A DNA stretch of 64,000 nt from PCC-6802 sp943367755 (GCA_943367755.1 CALRKB020000003.1:1-64000), one strand, 5' to 3'. Shown: positions 17,920 through 28,069, counted from the stretch's first letter. The notes: generated from the sequence alone by a model not told the origin. A program made the numbers and translations.

Positions 17920-20251
17920 GACAAAACCAGCGGCTACTAACTTTTCGCCTGAAGAAATCAAATCTGAGGGTTTGACCTTAGATGAATATGCCATGATTTG
18001 CGATCGCCTCGGTCGCGAACCAAACAAAGCCGAACTAGGTATGTTTGGGGTAATGTGGTCGGAGCATTGCTGCTATAAAAATTCTCGCCCCCTGCTCAAG
18101 CAATTTCCAACGACAGGCGATCGCATCCTGGTCGGCCCAGGCGAAAATGCTGGTGTCGTGAAAATTAGCGACGATATCGCGATTTGCTTCAAAATTGAGA
18201 GCCATAACCGTCCCTCTGCGGTGGAGCCATTTCAGGGCGCAGCCACAGGTGTAGGCGGTATTTTGCGCGATATTTTTACGATGGGGGCGCGCCCGATCGC
18301 CACGCTAAATTCCTTGCGTTTCGGCGATCTTAGCGATCCTTGGGTGCGCAGTCGCGTTCATGGCATCGTCGCGGGTATTGCCGGATACGGTAATTGTGTA
18401 GGCGTGCCCACGATTGGCGGCGAAGTCTATTTCGATCCTGCTTACAATCGCAATCCTTTAGTCAATGCCATGGCGATCGGCATTCTCGAAACTCCTACAA
18501 TTGTGAAATCGGGTGCATCGGGGACGGGTAATCCCGTGATTTATGTTGGTTCTACCACAGGTCGTGATGGCATGAAAGGAGCGAGCTTCGCTAGTGCCGA
18601 ACTAACTGACGAATCGCAAAAAGATCGTCCTGCCGTGCAGGTGGGCGATCCGTTCTTAGAAAAATCTCTGATTGAAGCCTGTTTGGAAGCGTTTAAAACA
18701 GGTGCGGTAGTTGCCGCGCAGGACATGGGAGCAGCGGGATTGACCTGTTCCACATCCGAAATGGCAGCTAAGGGTGGCGTTGGCATCGAGTTAGATCTTG
18801 ATAAAATCCCAGCGCGGGAAACTGGCATGACACCTTACGAATACTTGCTGTCGGAGTCGCAGGAACGTATGTTATTCGTAGCGCATCAAGGCAGAGAACA
18901 AGAATTAATCGATATCTTCCATCGCTGGGGTCTACATGCCGTGGTTGCGGGTCAAGTACTGGCAGAGCCAATTGTACGCATTCTTTGGCATGGTAAGGTG
19001 GCGGCAGAAATTCCCGCCACGGCTCTAGCAGACAATACACCCATCTATCATCGTCAATTCGATCACATCCCTGAATATGCCCTCAAAGCATGGGCATGGC
19101 AGGAGTCGGAGATTGCGGACAAATTAACGACAGAACCCAATCGCGTCCTATTGCAATTATTAGATAGTCCCGCGATCGCCTCTAAAGCATGGGTCTATCG
19201 CCAGTACGATCAACAAGTACAAAATAATACGGTGATGTTACCTGGTAGTGGCGATGCCTCCGTAATTCGCCTCAGGAATCAAGATTTTGGGGTTGGGGAT
19301 GTCAGTCTATCTCCCTTGAATCTATCAACTGTAGGCGTCGCTGCGAGCGTAGATTGCAATGCTCGTTATGTCTATCTCGATCCCTATGAAGGCGCAAAAT
19401 TAGCTGTAGTCGAGTCTTCCCGTAATCTCTCCTGCGTGGGAGCTGAGCCTTTAGCGATCACTGATAATCTCAACTTTGGTAGTCCCGAGCATAACACGGG
19501 CTATTGGCAGCTAGCGGAAGCCTGTCGCGGTATCGCTGAAGCCTGTGCGGAGATGAACACACCCGTTACTGGTGGTAATGTCTCTCTCTATAATGAAACG
19601 ATTGATGCTGAGGGCAATACCCAACCCATCTATCCTACGCCGGTGATTGGGACGATTGGACTCGTGCCGGATGTGACTAAAGTTTGCGGTCAAGCATGGC
19701 AAGCGGAGGGCGATCTAATCTATCTATTGGGTAGCGATCACACTAGTCTCGCAGCCTCTGAATATTTGGCAGTGGTTTTGGGACAAGTCACAGGCCGACC
19801 CGTAAGCGTAGATTTTGATTTAGAGCGACGGGTACAGGCAGCTTGTCGTTATGGAATTGCCCAGGGTTGGGTAAGATCGGCTCACGATTGTGCTGAAGGC
19901 GGTATTGCCGTGGCGATCGCGGAATCATGCATTACTAGCAACTTAGCCGCACAAATTAGTTTGAGTGGGCAGGCACATGCTCACAATATCTTATTTGGCG
20001 AAGGGCCAAGTCGGATTGTGGTTTCTGTGAGTCCAGCACATCGCTCGCAGTGGGAGGCATATTTACGGTCGCAATTAGTCGATCTAGGCAATCTGGGTAA
20101 TCAGTGGCAAGCGATCGGGAGTGTTACCAAGAGTACCTCTAACCTGGTTATTAATATTGAAGGGTCTGACTCTGGCGTAAATTTATCATTAGAACAACTC
20201 GAAGATACCTATAACAAGGCAATTCCCAGGCGTATGCAATCTAATCAATAA
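17918..20251 (+). CDS. purL: Phosphoribosylformylglycinamidine synthase subunit PurL
   Basis: 777 residues from ATG 17918 (MTKPAATNFSPEEIKSEGL). The frame is open back to 17732, but that part is not PurL-like. The size fits the small PurL that works with PurQ and PurS. Conserved features are MWSEHCCYKNSR (catalytic His), GGILRDIFTMGARPIA, and the repeated ATP-binding halves. The enzyme makes formylglycinamidine ribotide from FGAR, ATP and ammonia, step four of purine synthesis. The start codon overlaps an opposing ATG. PurK lies elsewhere in the window; purQ and purS are not seen. Confidence 0.95.
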   Translation: MTKPAATNFSPEEIKSEGLTLDEYAMICDRLGREPNKAELGMFGVMWSEHCCYKNSRPLLKQFPTTGDRILVGPGENAGVVKISDDIAICFKIESHNRPSAVEPFQGAATGVGGILRDIFTMGARPIATLNSLRFGDLSDPWVRSRVHGIVAGIAGYGNCVGVPTIGGEVYFDPAYNRNPLVNAMAIGILETPTIVKSGASGTGNPVIYVGSTTGRDGMKGASFASAELTDESQKDRPAVQVGDPFLEKSLIEACLEAFKTGAVVAAQDMGAAGLTCSTSEMAAKGGVGIELDLDKIPARETGMTPYEYLLSESQERMLFVAHQGREQELIDIFHRWGLHAVVAGQVLAEPIVRILWHGKVAAEIPATALADNTPIYHRQFDHIPEYALKAWAWQESEIADKLTTEPNRVLLQLLDSPAIASKAWVYRQYDQQVQNNTVMLPGSGDASVIRLRNQDFGVGDVSLSPLNLSTVGVAASVDCNARYVYLDPYEGAKLAVVESSRNLSCVGAEPLAITDNLNFGSPEHNTGYWQLAEACRGIAEACAEMNTPVTGGNVSLYNETIDAEGNTQPIYPTPVIGTIGLVPDVTKVCGQAWQAEGDLIYLLGSDHTSLAASEYLAVVLGQVTGRPVSVDFDLERRVQAACRYGIAQGWVRSAHDCAEGGIAVAIAESCITSNLAAQISLSGQAHAHNILFGEGPSRIVVSVSPAHRSQWEAYLRSQLVDLGNLGNQWQAIGSVTKSTSNLVINIEGSDSGVNLSLEQLEDTYNKAIPRRMQSNQ

Positions 20252-20261
20252 ATCAGAATAG

Positions 20262-21530
20262 ATGAATTTCCAAGGTCAAATCCCAAATCAGGGCAAGCAG
20301 TTTTATACTACTTTTCTATTGCCGATCGTTCTGCTGAAACGATCGGTGCAATCAGTAAGAAGATATATCGATCGGACGATCTGGTCTGAACTGATTCAAG
20401 GGGAGAAGGTAGACAATGAGATTTTTAATTTGATTCTGTTTGCGATCTTCTGCCTACTGTCAGTAATTACTTTTCGCCTAGAGAAATACCAAACTGCGGT
20501 GATTATAATATTTGCGATGATCTGGCGTTTAGATCGGTTCTTGGCAAAACAGCAATATTTTGCAAGTAAGAAGCGAACTACCACATTTCTGAGCATCAGC
20601 AAGGATAATATGGTGCTGTGGAAAATGGTAGCGCCCAATGGTGAAACCAGACAGCAAAGATTTCATCGCAACAATATTGGACATATTGCAATTAAATCGA
20701 TTCAGGTTAATGGTGGGGCATTTGACGAGCCGATCGCAAAGGCATGGCAAGTCGCGATCGCATTAAAAGATCAGACACCTCTATTAATGCATGAGGAGTT
20801 GCGGGCGAGTCATGCACTCAATCACGGCAAAGAACTCGCTACTTGCTTCGATATCCCCATTTTATTTACAGATAGTGAAGGACAGACTGGCTATGGCGCT
20901 CGCACTGAGTACGCTGCGAGCAGTACATCCAATTATGACAAGGGATTGAGCCGAAAGTCCATCAAAAATAATAATGCAATTAGATTAAACCAAACCGCCC
21001 AACGCTGGCATATTTTTTCCCATTGGACTCCAAATCATTCCTGGAGGTTTTTTGGCAAAGTTTTTCATGAATCTGGTTTTTTGCTGTTTGTTCTACTTCT
21101 CACACGGTTCATGTCACGCTTTGGTGAAATGATCGATACTTTGATTACCTACTATCGTGAGAATGAGATTATCTATCTGGATTTTAGTGGCATTATCAAC
21201 TATATCCTTCATCCTAGTTTGTCTGCGATCGATCTGGTCGGAATTGCGATCGCCACCGCCATGATGATCGTTAGAGGGGCGCAGATTAGCCAGGTTAAGC
21301 ATATTTACATAGATAAGCAAAGACTCAGATTTGCGATTAATGCCAAAGAAATCTGTCAATTTAACCTACCTGAGATCGAAGTAGTAGTTCTAATTACCAA
21401 GCCAGAACCAGTGCTTTTAATTTGCGATCGCGATCGCGCCTTAGAAGTGAGGGATTTGCTCCTGGAAGATGATTACAGAGCTATGTTTGTCAACATTGAG
21501 CATGGCTTAGATCGCTTTCAAGGAACGTAG
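20262..21530 (+). CDS. Unknown membrane protein following purL
   Basis: 422 residues, starting 10 bases after the purL stop, so it is probably co-transcribed. Hydrophobic segments lie near residues 52-88 (a pair), near 270-290 and near 320-335. The region 105-215 and the last 75 residues are soluble and mixed alpha/beta. The C-terminal part (IYIDKQRLRFAINAK, EVVVLITKPEPVLLICDRD) resembles membrane-anchored PH-like modules only in general style. I do not recognise a family; no function is proposed. Confidence 0.65.
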   Translation: MNFQGQIPNQGKQFYTTFLLPIVLLKRSVQSVRRYIDRTIWSELIQGEKVDNEIFNLILFAIFCLLSVITFRLEKYQTAVIIIFAMIWRLDRFLAKQQYFASKKRTTTFLSISKDNMVLWKMVAPNGETRQQRFHRNNIGHIAIKSIQVNGGAFDEPIAKAWQVAIALKDQTPLLMHEELRASHALNHGKELATCFDIPILFTDSEGQTGYGARTEYAASSTSNYDKGLSRKSIKNNNAIRLNQTAQRWHIFSHWTPNHSWRFFGKVFHESGFLLFVLLLTRFMSRFGEMIDTLITYYRENEIIYLDFSGIINYILHPSLSAIDLVGIAIATAMMIVRGAQISQVKHIYIDKQRLRFAINAKEICQFNLPEIEVVVLITKPEPVLLICDRDRALEVRDLLLEDDYRAMFVNIEHGLDRFQGT

Positions 21531-21606
21531 TCGTCAATATTAATTTTGCATATTAGATTCCCAAAGCTTTAAAGAGGGCAAAATAAGGATTTTGGAGCTA
21601 ATGATA

Positions 21607-23958
21607 CTAATAAAAAAATTTCACTTTCTCGATCTGCTTAGGAGCTGACATCTGATCGAAAAGTTGAATGGCGCGATCGCAATTCAATTTACTCTCTACA
21701 ACGCGATCGCACATGCGCAAGGTCAAGCCTAGTTGGAAATGCGCCTCTGCCAAATCACATTTCGCACCAATTTTTCCCAAGAGTTCGATCGCTTCTTGAT
21801 GATGCGCGATCGCATGATCGAAATCCTGCTGTCCTCGATAAATTTCTGCTAGTCCAGTCAGGGCATTAGCTCTAACTTGATTATAGTGATTCTCATTGGC
21901 ATAGGCGATCGCTTGTTGGAACATTTTCTGCGATTTACTAGTTTCGCCGAGATTCTTATAGGTAAGGCCGAGAAACAGTAAACGATGTCCAGTGATCGAA
22001 AATGACTGTAGTTGCATTGCGCGATCGAATCTCTCAACCAATTCAACAGCCTTTGCAGTGTCACCCAAACACGAATAGAGAAAAGCTGCTAGCACATCCA
22101 CAGAGGGGTTATACAAGTCTTCTAAATTCTCAGCAATTAATTCATCACGCTTGTGTGTCAGCAGCTCTTCAAATACTGCTAAAGCTTTCTCTAGTTCCCA
22201 TAATTCAATTTGGCAGATGCCAGTATTTAATAGAGCATGTTGCTCCCAATTTTTGAGATTGAGAAAAGTAAGGTTGTGGCTATTAGAGCTATTAGTAATT
22301 TCGATCTCACTAAGTTGCTGTGCGGCAATCGCTCCCGATTTTTGGTGGCAATCTATTGCCTTATGCACCTGACCAGAAAGACGATTGAGCACACCCAGGA
22401 TACTGTAAAGACCGCTGAGATGATAGTTAGAGCTGGTTTTAGGGATAATTTGTGCGATCGCATCCATCATTTGTTGGAGCAAGCCTAGTTGATAAAAAGA
22501 ACGTCCTAATCTTTCCACCCCAGATCGTTTAGTGGGACGACGTTGCAGAATCACATTCGCGGCACTCTCATAGTCGGAAATCTCAATATAGTGATAATAG
22601 GCTTCAAATGCCATGAGTGCATCATCAACATTAGCGATCGTTTGAATGCTATTTGCCCAAAACTCAGCGGCAAGGCGATTGGCAATTTCGAGATCCTCGC
22701 CGGCACGCAAACGCGCGATCGCTTCGGCACGAATGGCAGGATGCAGCCAGTGGTAATGGCCCTGGTGTTCGACTAGCGAGCGATTGCGCAAAGATTCAAC
22801 CACGCGACGGCGCTTTGATGCCGTCACATCCCAGAGTAAATGCAAAAGTGTCTCTGTTGATATGGATGCCACTTCCTGATAGCGATAGCAACCCATGCGG
22901 CAAAGCAGGCAATAGGCTTCGGGATCGAGTTGTTGCAGGCGATCAAACTGAGTTGTGACTAGATCGGCAAGATCGACATGTACGAGCGGATCGCCGCCAT
23001 ATTCTTGCCAATACATTGCCATCTTGCCATCGAAATCTAGCGCGATCGCGCTCTTGATAATCTCCATGGCTTTGGCATTACCGCCATAGGCTTTGTGCAT
23101 TAACTTGAGTATTGGCAAGTCGATTGTGATATCGCGATCGCTAAAGAAATACTCCCACGCGCTTAGCTCTAAACCTGGTAAGAGATAGTGGCTCACATTA
23201 ATCGCGGCTTCGCACAGGCGATCGCGACTGGTAATCAGGGTGAGCGATTTGAGCGAGGGATCGGCTAAAATCTGGAGTAGCTCTGCATAACGGCGATGGG
23301 GCTGGATGAATTTTCCTTGCACATCTAAGGCTGGTTCGAGATTGTCAATTAATATGCCAATCCGAGTTGTCTGAAGTTTCCGTTTGAGCCGATCGAGAGA
23401 AATGCCAAATTCCCTCCCTGGCTCCTCATTTAGTTGCCATAGTCTTTCTTCCACAAGGCTTTCAACGGAAGTAATATTTTGCGTTTCCCTCGCGATCGCA
23501 AATTCCAAGAAATCACCAAATGACCGTTGCAGATAGCGGCGCGCCAGCGTTGTTTTACCCACACCACCCTGCGCTTGGATCGAAATCACCCTGGCACCTT
23601 GCTGTTCTAATGCTTGCAGGTGGGCGATCGCACCATCGCGACCGACAAAATCCAAGGAGTATTCTGGTTCCAATTCTGTGCGAACTGATGTCTTAGTAGA
23701 GTCTAAATGACGCTCGATCGCCGATCGAAAGTTACCTTTCGCTACCTTTTCCCCAAGTAACTCTGACAGCAGTTTCCATAATTCTGCCCCCACATCTTTG
23801 ACATGACCTTCCGTATAACCGTAGGTATCAGCAATAACGCCGTATTTCTGTCTATCCCATACCTGTTGCAGGATCGCCCTTTGCAAATCGTTGAGGCGAT
23901 CGCCCGTGCGATCGAATACCAATGCATCTATAAATGCTAATACCTCTGCTGCTTCCAT
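21607..23958 (-). CDS. STAND ATPase (NB-ARC-like) with N-terminal helical domain and TPR repeats
   Basis: 783 residues. Residues 1-85 are a helical domain with a YGYTEGHVKD helix-turn-helix-like turn; cyanobacterial NB-ARC proteins often begin this way (the vMAP-type N-terminal domain). The ATPase has FVGRDGAI near 104, P-loop QAQGGVGKTTLARRY near 125 and GILIDNLEP near 215 (Walker B). A winged-helix segment follows, then TPR-type repeats from about 440 to 780. Such proteins are signal-responsive regulators or immune sensors; which one is not shown here. It diverges from the diiron-protein gene with 182 bases between starts. Confidence 0.8.
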   Translation of the reverse strand: MEAAEVLAFIDALVFDRTGDRLNDLQRAILQQVWDRQKYGVIADTYGYTEGHVKDVGAELWKLLSELLGEKVAKGNFRSAIERHLDSTKTSVRTELEPEYSLDFVGRDGAIAHLQALEQQGARVISIQAQGGVGKTTLARRYLQRSFGDFLEFAIARETQNITSVESLVEERLWQLNEEPGREFGISLDRLKRKLQTTRIGILIDNLEPALDVQGKFIQPHRRYAELLQILADPSLKSLTLITSRDRLCEAAINVSHYLLPGLELSAWEYFFSDRDITIDLPILKLMHKAYGGNAKAMEIIKSAIALDFDGKMAMYWQEYGGDPLVHVDLADLVTTQFDRLQQLDPEAYCLLCRMGCYRYQEVASISTETLLHLLWDVTASKRRRVVESLRNRSLVEHQGHYHWLHPAIRAEAIARLRAGEDLEIANRLAAEFWANSIQTIANVDDALMAFEAYYHYIEISDYESAANVILQRRPTKRSGVERLGRSFYQLGLLQQMMDAIAQIIPKTSSNYHLSGLYSILGVLNRLSGQVHKAIDCHQKSGAIAAQQLSEIEITNSSNSHNLTFLNLKNWEQHALLNTGICQIELWELEKALAVFEELLTHKRDELIAENLEDLYNPSVDVLAAFLYSCLGDTAKAVELVERFDRAMQLQSFSITGHRLLFLGLTYKNLGETSKSQKMFQQAIAYANENHYNQVRANALTGLAEIYRGQQDFDHAIAHHQEAIELLGKIGAKCDLAEAHFQLGLTLRMCDRVVESKLNCDRAIQLFDQMSAPKQIEKVKFFY

Positions 23959-24140
23959 AGTTTTGACATAACCGCCGATCGCACGTTCGCTTAGTTAATT
24001 TTAGCTGGGATAGAAACCGACTTTTTCCGACTAGTTAAATAGCAAGTTGCCGACCGTACCCGACTGACAAGGATGAGGACAACTTCTAATCTCTTGAATA
24101 TAACCATACACATATCTGTTGATGTACCAGGATATAAACC

Positions 24141-25220
24141 ATGCTGACTAGTAATTATGCTGACGATCTAGTTGAAGATCTAGCAGGTAGAGTGTACCCG
24201 CAACCGCATTGTTTACAGACACGATCGCGGATCGATCTCCTGATTGATCGCTATCTTTCCCTAGCAAATTTAAGCGATCGCCTTGCCGATCTACCTGCAC
24301 AATTTGCCAATCCTCAACCACGCACCTGGAAAGCAATTTATTGGCATGACATCAATCCCAGTCAAATTGTGGGATTGAGAGTAGAAGTTTTTCTGGCAGT
24401 CCTTATAGGTGCTATGACTGTAGAGACGCCAATTCGCGGCTATTCGCAGGTAAGCTCGCAATATCTCAATCGATTTCACGCACCAATGGCCAGCTTTGTA
24501 GGAGGGCATTTTGCTGAGGATGGCAGCATCATCGAACCAGGATTGTGGGAAAAAGAGGAGCGTCGGCACAGTCCTGCTCTAGCCAAAATCTACAAGCACC
24601 TTACAGGAGAGCAATTAATCGTAAAATCAATTCAAGTTAAGCCTTATCAACCATCGCAAAATCCCCATACCGATATGTACCGTCACGGTCTGCATCGTGT
24701 CGCTACTGAATACGGGGCTACCTGTCTTTATCTCTGGTTAATGGCACATTCTACCGGTGCTTTACAGCAGGTGCTGGAGGAAATCTTGCTAGACGAAATT
24801 AACCACATGACTAAATTCTTTGGATTCGGGGTATGGGCGTTTCACTCATCCGATCGCAACCAGTTTAAGAGTTCGGTTAAGGGGATTCTCAGTCGGTATA
24901 GGCAATGGCGATCGCCATCGGATTTACAAACAGATCGCCAGATACATAAAACAAGTTACGGGCGATTAGCTGCGCTATGCGTACCGCCGACACTAGAGCT
25001 AGTCCACACCTTTGGGCGCGTGATGGATTTGGTTAATTGGAAAACATGGCATCCCATTTCTAAACTGGAATTGACCTATACATTTGCGTGCGTACTGCAA
25101 CAACTATTACACTGGCGCAGTGGTCTGACATCAGCATACTTACACGAACTATTTGGAAATCCACCATCGTCTTGTGAGAATGATGCCCCATCAATACCAA
25201 CCGTAGGAGTACAAAACTAA
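24141..25220 (+). CDS. Ferritin-like diiron protein
   Basis: 359 residues. Two E-x-x-H motifs, EERRH near residue 138 and DEINH near 222, each in a helix, with further acidic residues upstream of them, give the four-helix diiron pattern of acyl-ACP desaturase and AurF-type oxygenases. No signal peptide is visible. It ends 4 bases before the uppS start, so the two are almost certainly co-transcribed. Its substrate may be a lipid or isoprenoid, but that rests on context alone. Confidence 0.65.
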   Translation: MLTSNYADDLVEDLAGRVYPQPHCLQTRSRIDLLIDRYLSLANLSDRLADLPAQFANPQPRTWKAIYWHDINPSQIVGLRVEVFLAVLIGAMTVETPIRGYSQVSSQYLNRFHAPMASFVGGHFAEDGSIIEPGLWEKEERRHSPALAKIYKHLTGEQLIVKSIQVKPYQPSQNPHTDMYRHGLHRVATEYGATCLYLWLMAHSTGALQQVLEEILLDEINHMTKFFGFGVWAFHSSDRNQFKSSVKGILSRYRQWRSPSDLQTDRQIHKTSYGRLAALCVPPTLELVHTFGRVMDLVNWKTWHPISKLELTYTFACVLQQLLHWRSGLTSAYLHELFGNPPSSCENDAPSIPTVGVQN

Positions 25221-25224
25221 ACTT

Positions 25225-25968
25225 ATGACAGCTAAACTATTTACAGCCTTACCCCCAGATTTGGAACTGCAATACCTACCCCAGCACGTCGCCGCGATCA
25301 TGGACGGTAATGGTAGATGGGCGAAAAAACACGGTTTACCGCGCATGGCAGGACATCGACAAGGGGTAGAAACCCTTAAAGAGATTGTGCGCTGCTGCAA
25401 AGATTGGGGGATTTCTGTCCTCACCGTCTATGCTTTTTCGACCGAGAATTGGCAGCGTCCCATCGAAGAAGTGAGTTTTCTCATGTTGCTATTTGAGCGG
25501 ATGCTGCGGCAGGAAGTCGAGCAAATGCATAGAGAAAGAATTCGGATTACTTTTATCGGTGATTTAACGCCTTTACCGTTAACGCTTCGCACAGAAATAG
25601 ACCGGGCAATGGCAATTACTGAGAGCAATCGCGCTTTACATCTCATAGTAGCGCTCAATTACGGTGGACGCTGTGAGATTGTGCAGGCATGTCGAGAGCT
25701 AAGCCAATTGGTTGCAAGCAGAGAACTCCAGCCTGAAGAGATTACAGAGACTCTATTTGCGCAACACCTCTGTACCGCCAGTGTCGGCGATCCCGATCTG
25801 CTAATTCGCACTAGTGGAGAGATGCGCCTTAGTAATTTCTTGCTATGGCAAATGGCATATACAGAAATTTATGCTACTGACATATTCTGGCCTGATTTTA
25901 ATCGCGATGCATTTCACCAGGCATTAGGTGTTTATCAAAGTCGCGATCGCCGCTTTGGCAAAGTTTAA
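25225..25968 (+). CDS. uppS: Undecaprenyl diphosphate synthase (cis-prenyltransferase)
   Basis: 247 residues. The family start is plain: HVAAIMDGNGRWAKK with catalytic Asp near 24, then GHRQGVETLKEIVRCC, VYAFSTENW near 70 and the C-terminal DLLIRTSGEMRLSNFLLWQ and DIFWPDF. The cytoplasmic enzyme elongates farnesyl diphosphate with isopentenyl diphosphate in cis to make the lipid carrier for cell-wall synthesis. It is coupled to the upstream diiron gene and faces sds, another prenyltransferase, across 45 bases. Confidence 0.96.
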   Translation: MTAKLFTALPPDLELQYLPQHVAAIMDGNGRWAKKHGLPRMAGHRQGVETLKEIVRCCKDWGISVLTVYAFSTENWQRPIEEVSFLMLLFERMLRQEVEQMHRERIRITFIGDLTPLPLTLRTEIDRAMAITESNRALHLIVALNYGGRCEIVQACRELSQLVASRELQPEEITETLFAQHLCTASVGDPDLLIRTSGEMRLSNFLLWQMAYTEIYATDIFWPDFNRDAFHQALGVYQSRDRRFGKV

Positions 25969-25980
25969 TTGATTTCCCCG

Positions 25981-26024
25981 TTAATAAAGCCCTAATAAAG
26001 CCTTAATGAAACCTTAATAAAGCC
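25981..26024. repeat. Short tandem repeat between uppS and sds
   Basis: Four degenerate copies of a 10-12-base unit close to CTAATAAAGCC follow one another between the convergent uppS and sds genes, and the last one forms the final codons and stop of sds. It may have grown by slippage; no regulatory role can be shown. Confidence 0.55.
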
Positions 26025-27000
26025 GCTCAAGGATGTAATCAGTTAAATCTAATAAGGACTGCTTATGGGCAGAAGTCGGTAGCCACTCGATCGCACTTAG
26101 AGCTAGCTTGGCATGGGTCTTTGCTAGATCCCTAGACCGCTGAACGCCAGCACTCTTCTGCACTAAAGTTAGGACATCTGTTAAATCAGTAGGTTCGCTA
26201 AACTCGCGATTAATTAACTCATTGAGGTGGGGATATTCATCTAAAGCAAATAGTACGGGTGCAGTCAAATTGCCTTGTTTGAGATCGGAACCTGCGGGCT
26301 TGCCTAAGGTTTCAGTAGAACTGGTGAAATCCAAAATGTCATCTACGATCTGGAAGGCAATGCCAAAATGCTTGCCAAAATTAAATAGCTGCTCTGCCTG
26401 CAAGCTAGTCACACCGCTGAGCACACCCGCCGCCTTAGAGCTGCCGGCAATTAATGAAGCCGTCTTGTAAAAACTCTTTTCCAGATAGTCTTCTAATGTC
26501 AGGCTACTATCAAAAGCTGTCAGACTCTGGCGAATTTCCCCCTCAGCAAAATCTGTAATTACCTTAGATAGCAGCTTTACTACTTCCAGGTTGTCTAGGT
26601 TAGCCAAATACCATGATGACTGGGCAAACAGAAAATCACCTGCTAAAACCGCAATGCGATTACCAAAGCTGCTATTGACTGTCGGAATGCCGCGTCGCAG
26701 CTCCGCCATGTCGATCACATCGTCATGGACTAGGCTCGCCGTATGGATCATTTCCGTGATTTCTGCCAACCGGCGATGGCGCGGCGTAATATCGTGATCG
26801 CTCATCGTGGCACGAGACACCAACAACACGATCGCAGGGCGCAAGCTTTTCCCTTTGCCCTCAAACAAATGCTCAGCCGCAGCATACAAAATAGGATGCC
26901 TTGCCCCAACCAAATCCTTGAGATTGGCAGTGAGAGTAAGGAGATCTTCCTGTACCGACGCGAACAGTTCGGATGCTGAGGTCATGGGGGTAGACTGCAT
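26014..27000 (-). CDS. sds: All-trans polyprenyl (solanesyl-type) diphosphate synthase
   Basis: 328 residues. The two aspartate-rich motifs are present: LVHDDVIDMAELRRG near 96 and FQIVDDILDF near 218, with GKSLRPAIVLLVSRA near 50. The small residues before the first motif fit the long-chain enzymes that make the side chain of plastoquinone rather than geranylgeranyl diphosphate synthases. That chain-length call is from resemblance to cyanobacterial Sds and is moderately sure. The gene is convergent with uppS. Confidence 0.85.
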   Translation of the reverse strand: MQSTPMTSASELFASVQEDLLTLTANLKDLVGARHPILYAAAEHLFEGKGKSLRPAIVLLVSRATMSDHDITPRHRRLAEITEMIHTASLVHDDVIDMAELRRGIPTVNSSFGNRIAVLAGDFLFAQSSWYLANLDNLEVVKLLSKVITDFAEGEIRQSLTAFDSSLTLEDYLEKSFYKTASLIAGSSKAAGVLSGVTSLQAEQLFNFGKHFGIAFQIVDDILDFTSSTETLGKPAGSDLKQGNLTAPVLFALDEYPHLNELINREFSEPTDLTDVLTLVQKSAGVQRSRDLAKTHAKLALSAIEWLPTSAHKQSLLDLTDYILERLY

Positions 27001-27328
27001 AGGATTAAAAAACGATCATATAGAATTTTACATATCTTCATATATTGTAGGAGAATGTTGAGGCAGTTGTATTGAAAGTAAAGCAACATCAGCTCTAAGG
27101 CATAGAAAAAGCTTATCTGCAGAGCTGTGCAGGGTATGAATCATAGCATCTAATGTCACAAAGGATTGCTATTGTTAGCTTTAAGCCTTCGATCCTGATT
27201 TGCATGCTGAGGCATTGTAAAGATATGATGCTTTGTAAGTGGTATACACTATCAAGAAAGCAAAAGAATTTATTAAATTTTGCCGCAATCTCTGCTCGAT
27301 CTGAACTACCTAACTGGAAAACTAAGGA
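27001..27328. other. Intergenic region between sds and rpaA
   Basis: 328 bases between divergent starts, AT-rich, carrying the promoters of both genes. TTGTAA-like boxes recur (for example near 27216 and 27234), but no convincing spaced -35/-10 pair can be chosen. No open frame or RNA was recognised. Confidence 0.4.
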
Positions 27329-28069
27329 ATGATGCCTCGGATCCTCATCATCGACGATGATCCCCTAATATCGGAAATGGTCACAGTAAACCTTGAAATG
27401 GCTGGCTACCAAGTCACCCAAGCTGCAGATGGTATAAAAGGTCAAGCTCTTGCCATTCAACTAATACCAGACATGATCGTGCTGGACCTGATGCTACCCC
27501 GTGTAGATGGGTATACCGTGTGCCAACGCTTACGGCGGGATGAGCGTACTGCTGATATACCAGTGCTTATGCTCACAGCCATGGGACAAACACAGGACAA
27601 AGTAGAAGGCTTTAATGCTGGTGCAGATGACTACCTCACCAAACCGTTCGAGTTAGAGGAAATGCTGGCACGGGTGCGCGCGCTACTGCGACGCACCGAT
27701 CGCATTCCTCAAGCGGCCAAACACAGCGAGATCTTGAACTATGGCTCTCTAACCTTAGTGCCAGAGAGATTTGAAGCCATCTGGTTTAACAATACAGTCA
27801 AGCTCACCCATTTGGAATTTGAGTTACTGCATTGCCTACTACAGCGGCATGGTCAGACGGTTTCGCCAAGTGAAATACTCAAGGAAGTATGGGGATACGA
27901 GCCTGATGACGATATTGAAACCATTAGAGTCCACATTCGCCATTTGCGTACCAAGCTCGAACCAGATCCGCGTCATCCCAAATACATTAAGACAGTTTAT
28001 GGCGCAGGTTACTGCCTTGAATTACCAGTTTTTAATGACGAAGGCATTGATGAATCTGAGTCAGCCTAG
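27329..28069 (+). CDS. rpaA: Response regulator RpaA (circadian output)
   Basis: 246 residues. The receiver domain (1-120) has the acidic pocket DDD near 9-11, phospho-acceptor Asp53 in VLDLMLP and Lys in LTKPFE. The OmpR-type winged helix (135-235) follows. Nearly invariant RpaA segments are present: RLRRDERTADIPVLMLTA, KVEGFNAGADDYLTKPFE and LTHLEFELLHCLLQRHGQ. RpaA is phosphorylated by SasA in answer to the Kai clock and controls night genes, including glycogen use. AAGGA precedes the two consecutive ATGs. The gene stands 178 bases before glgA. Confidence 0.92.
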   Translation: MMPRILIIDDDPLISEMVTVNLEMAGYQVTQAADGIKGQALAIQLIPDMIVLDLMLPRVDGYTVCQRLRRDERTADIPVLMLTAMGQTQDKVEGFNAGADDYLTKPFELEEMLARVRALLRRTDRIPQAAKHSEILNYGSLTLVPERFEAIWFNNTVKLTHLEFELLHCLLQRHGQTVSPSEILKEVWGYEPDDDIETIRVHIRHLRTKLEPDPRHPKYIKTVYGAGYCLELPVFNDEGIDESESA

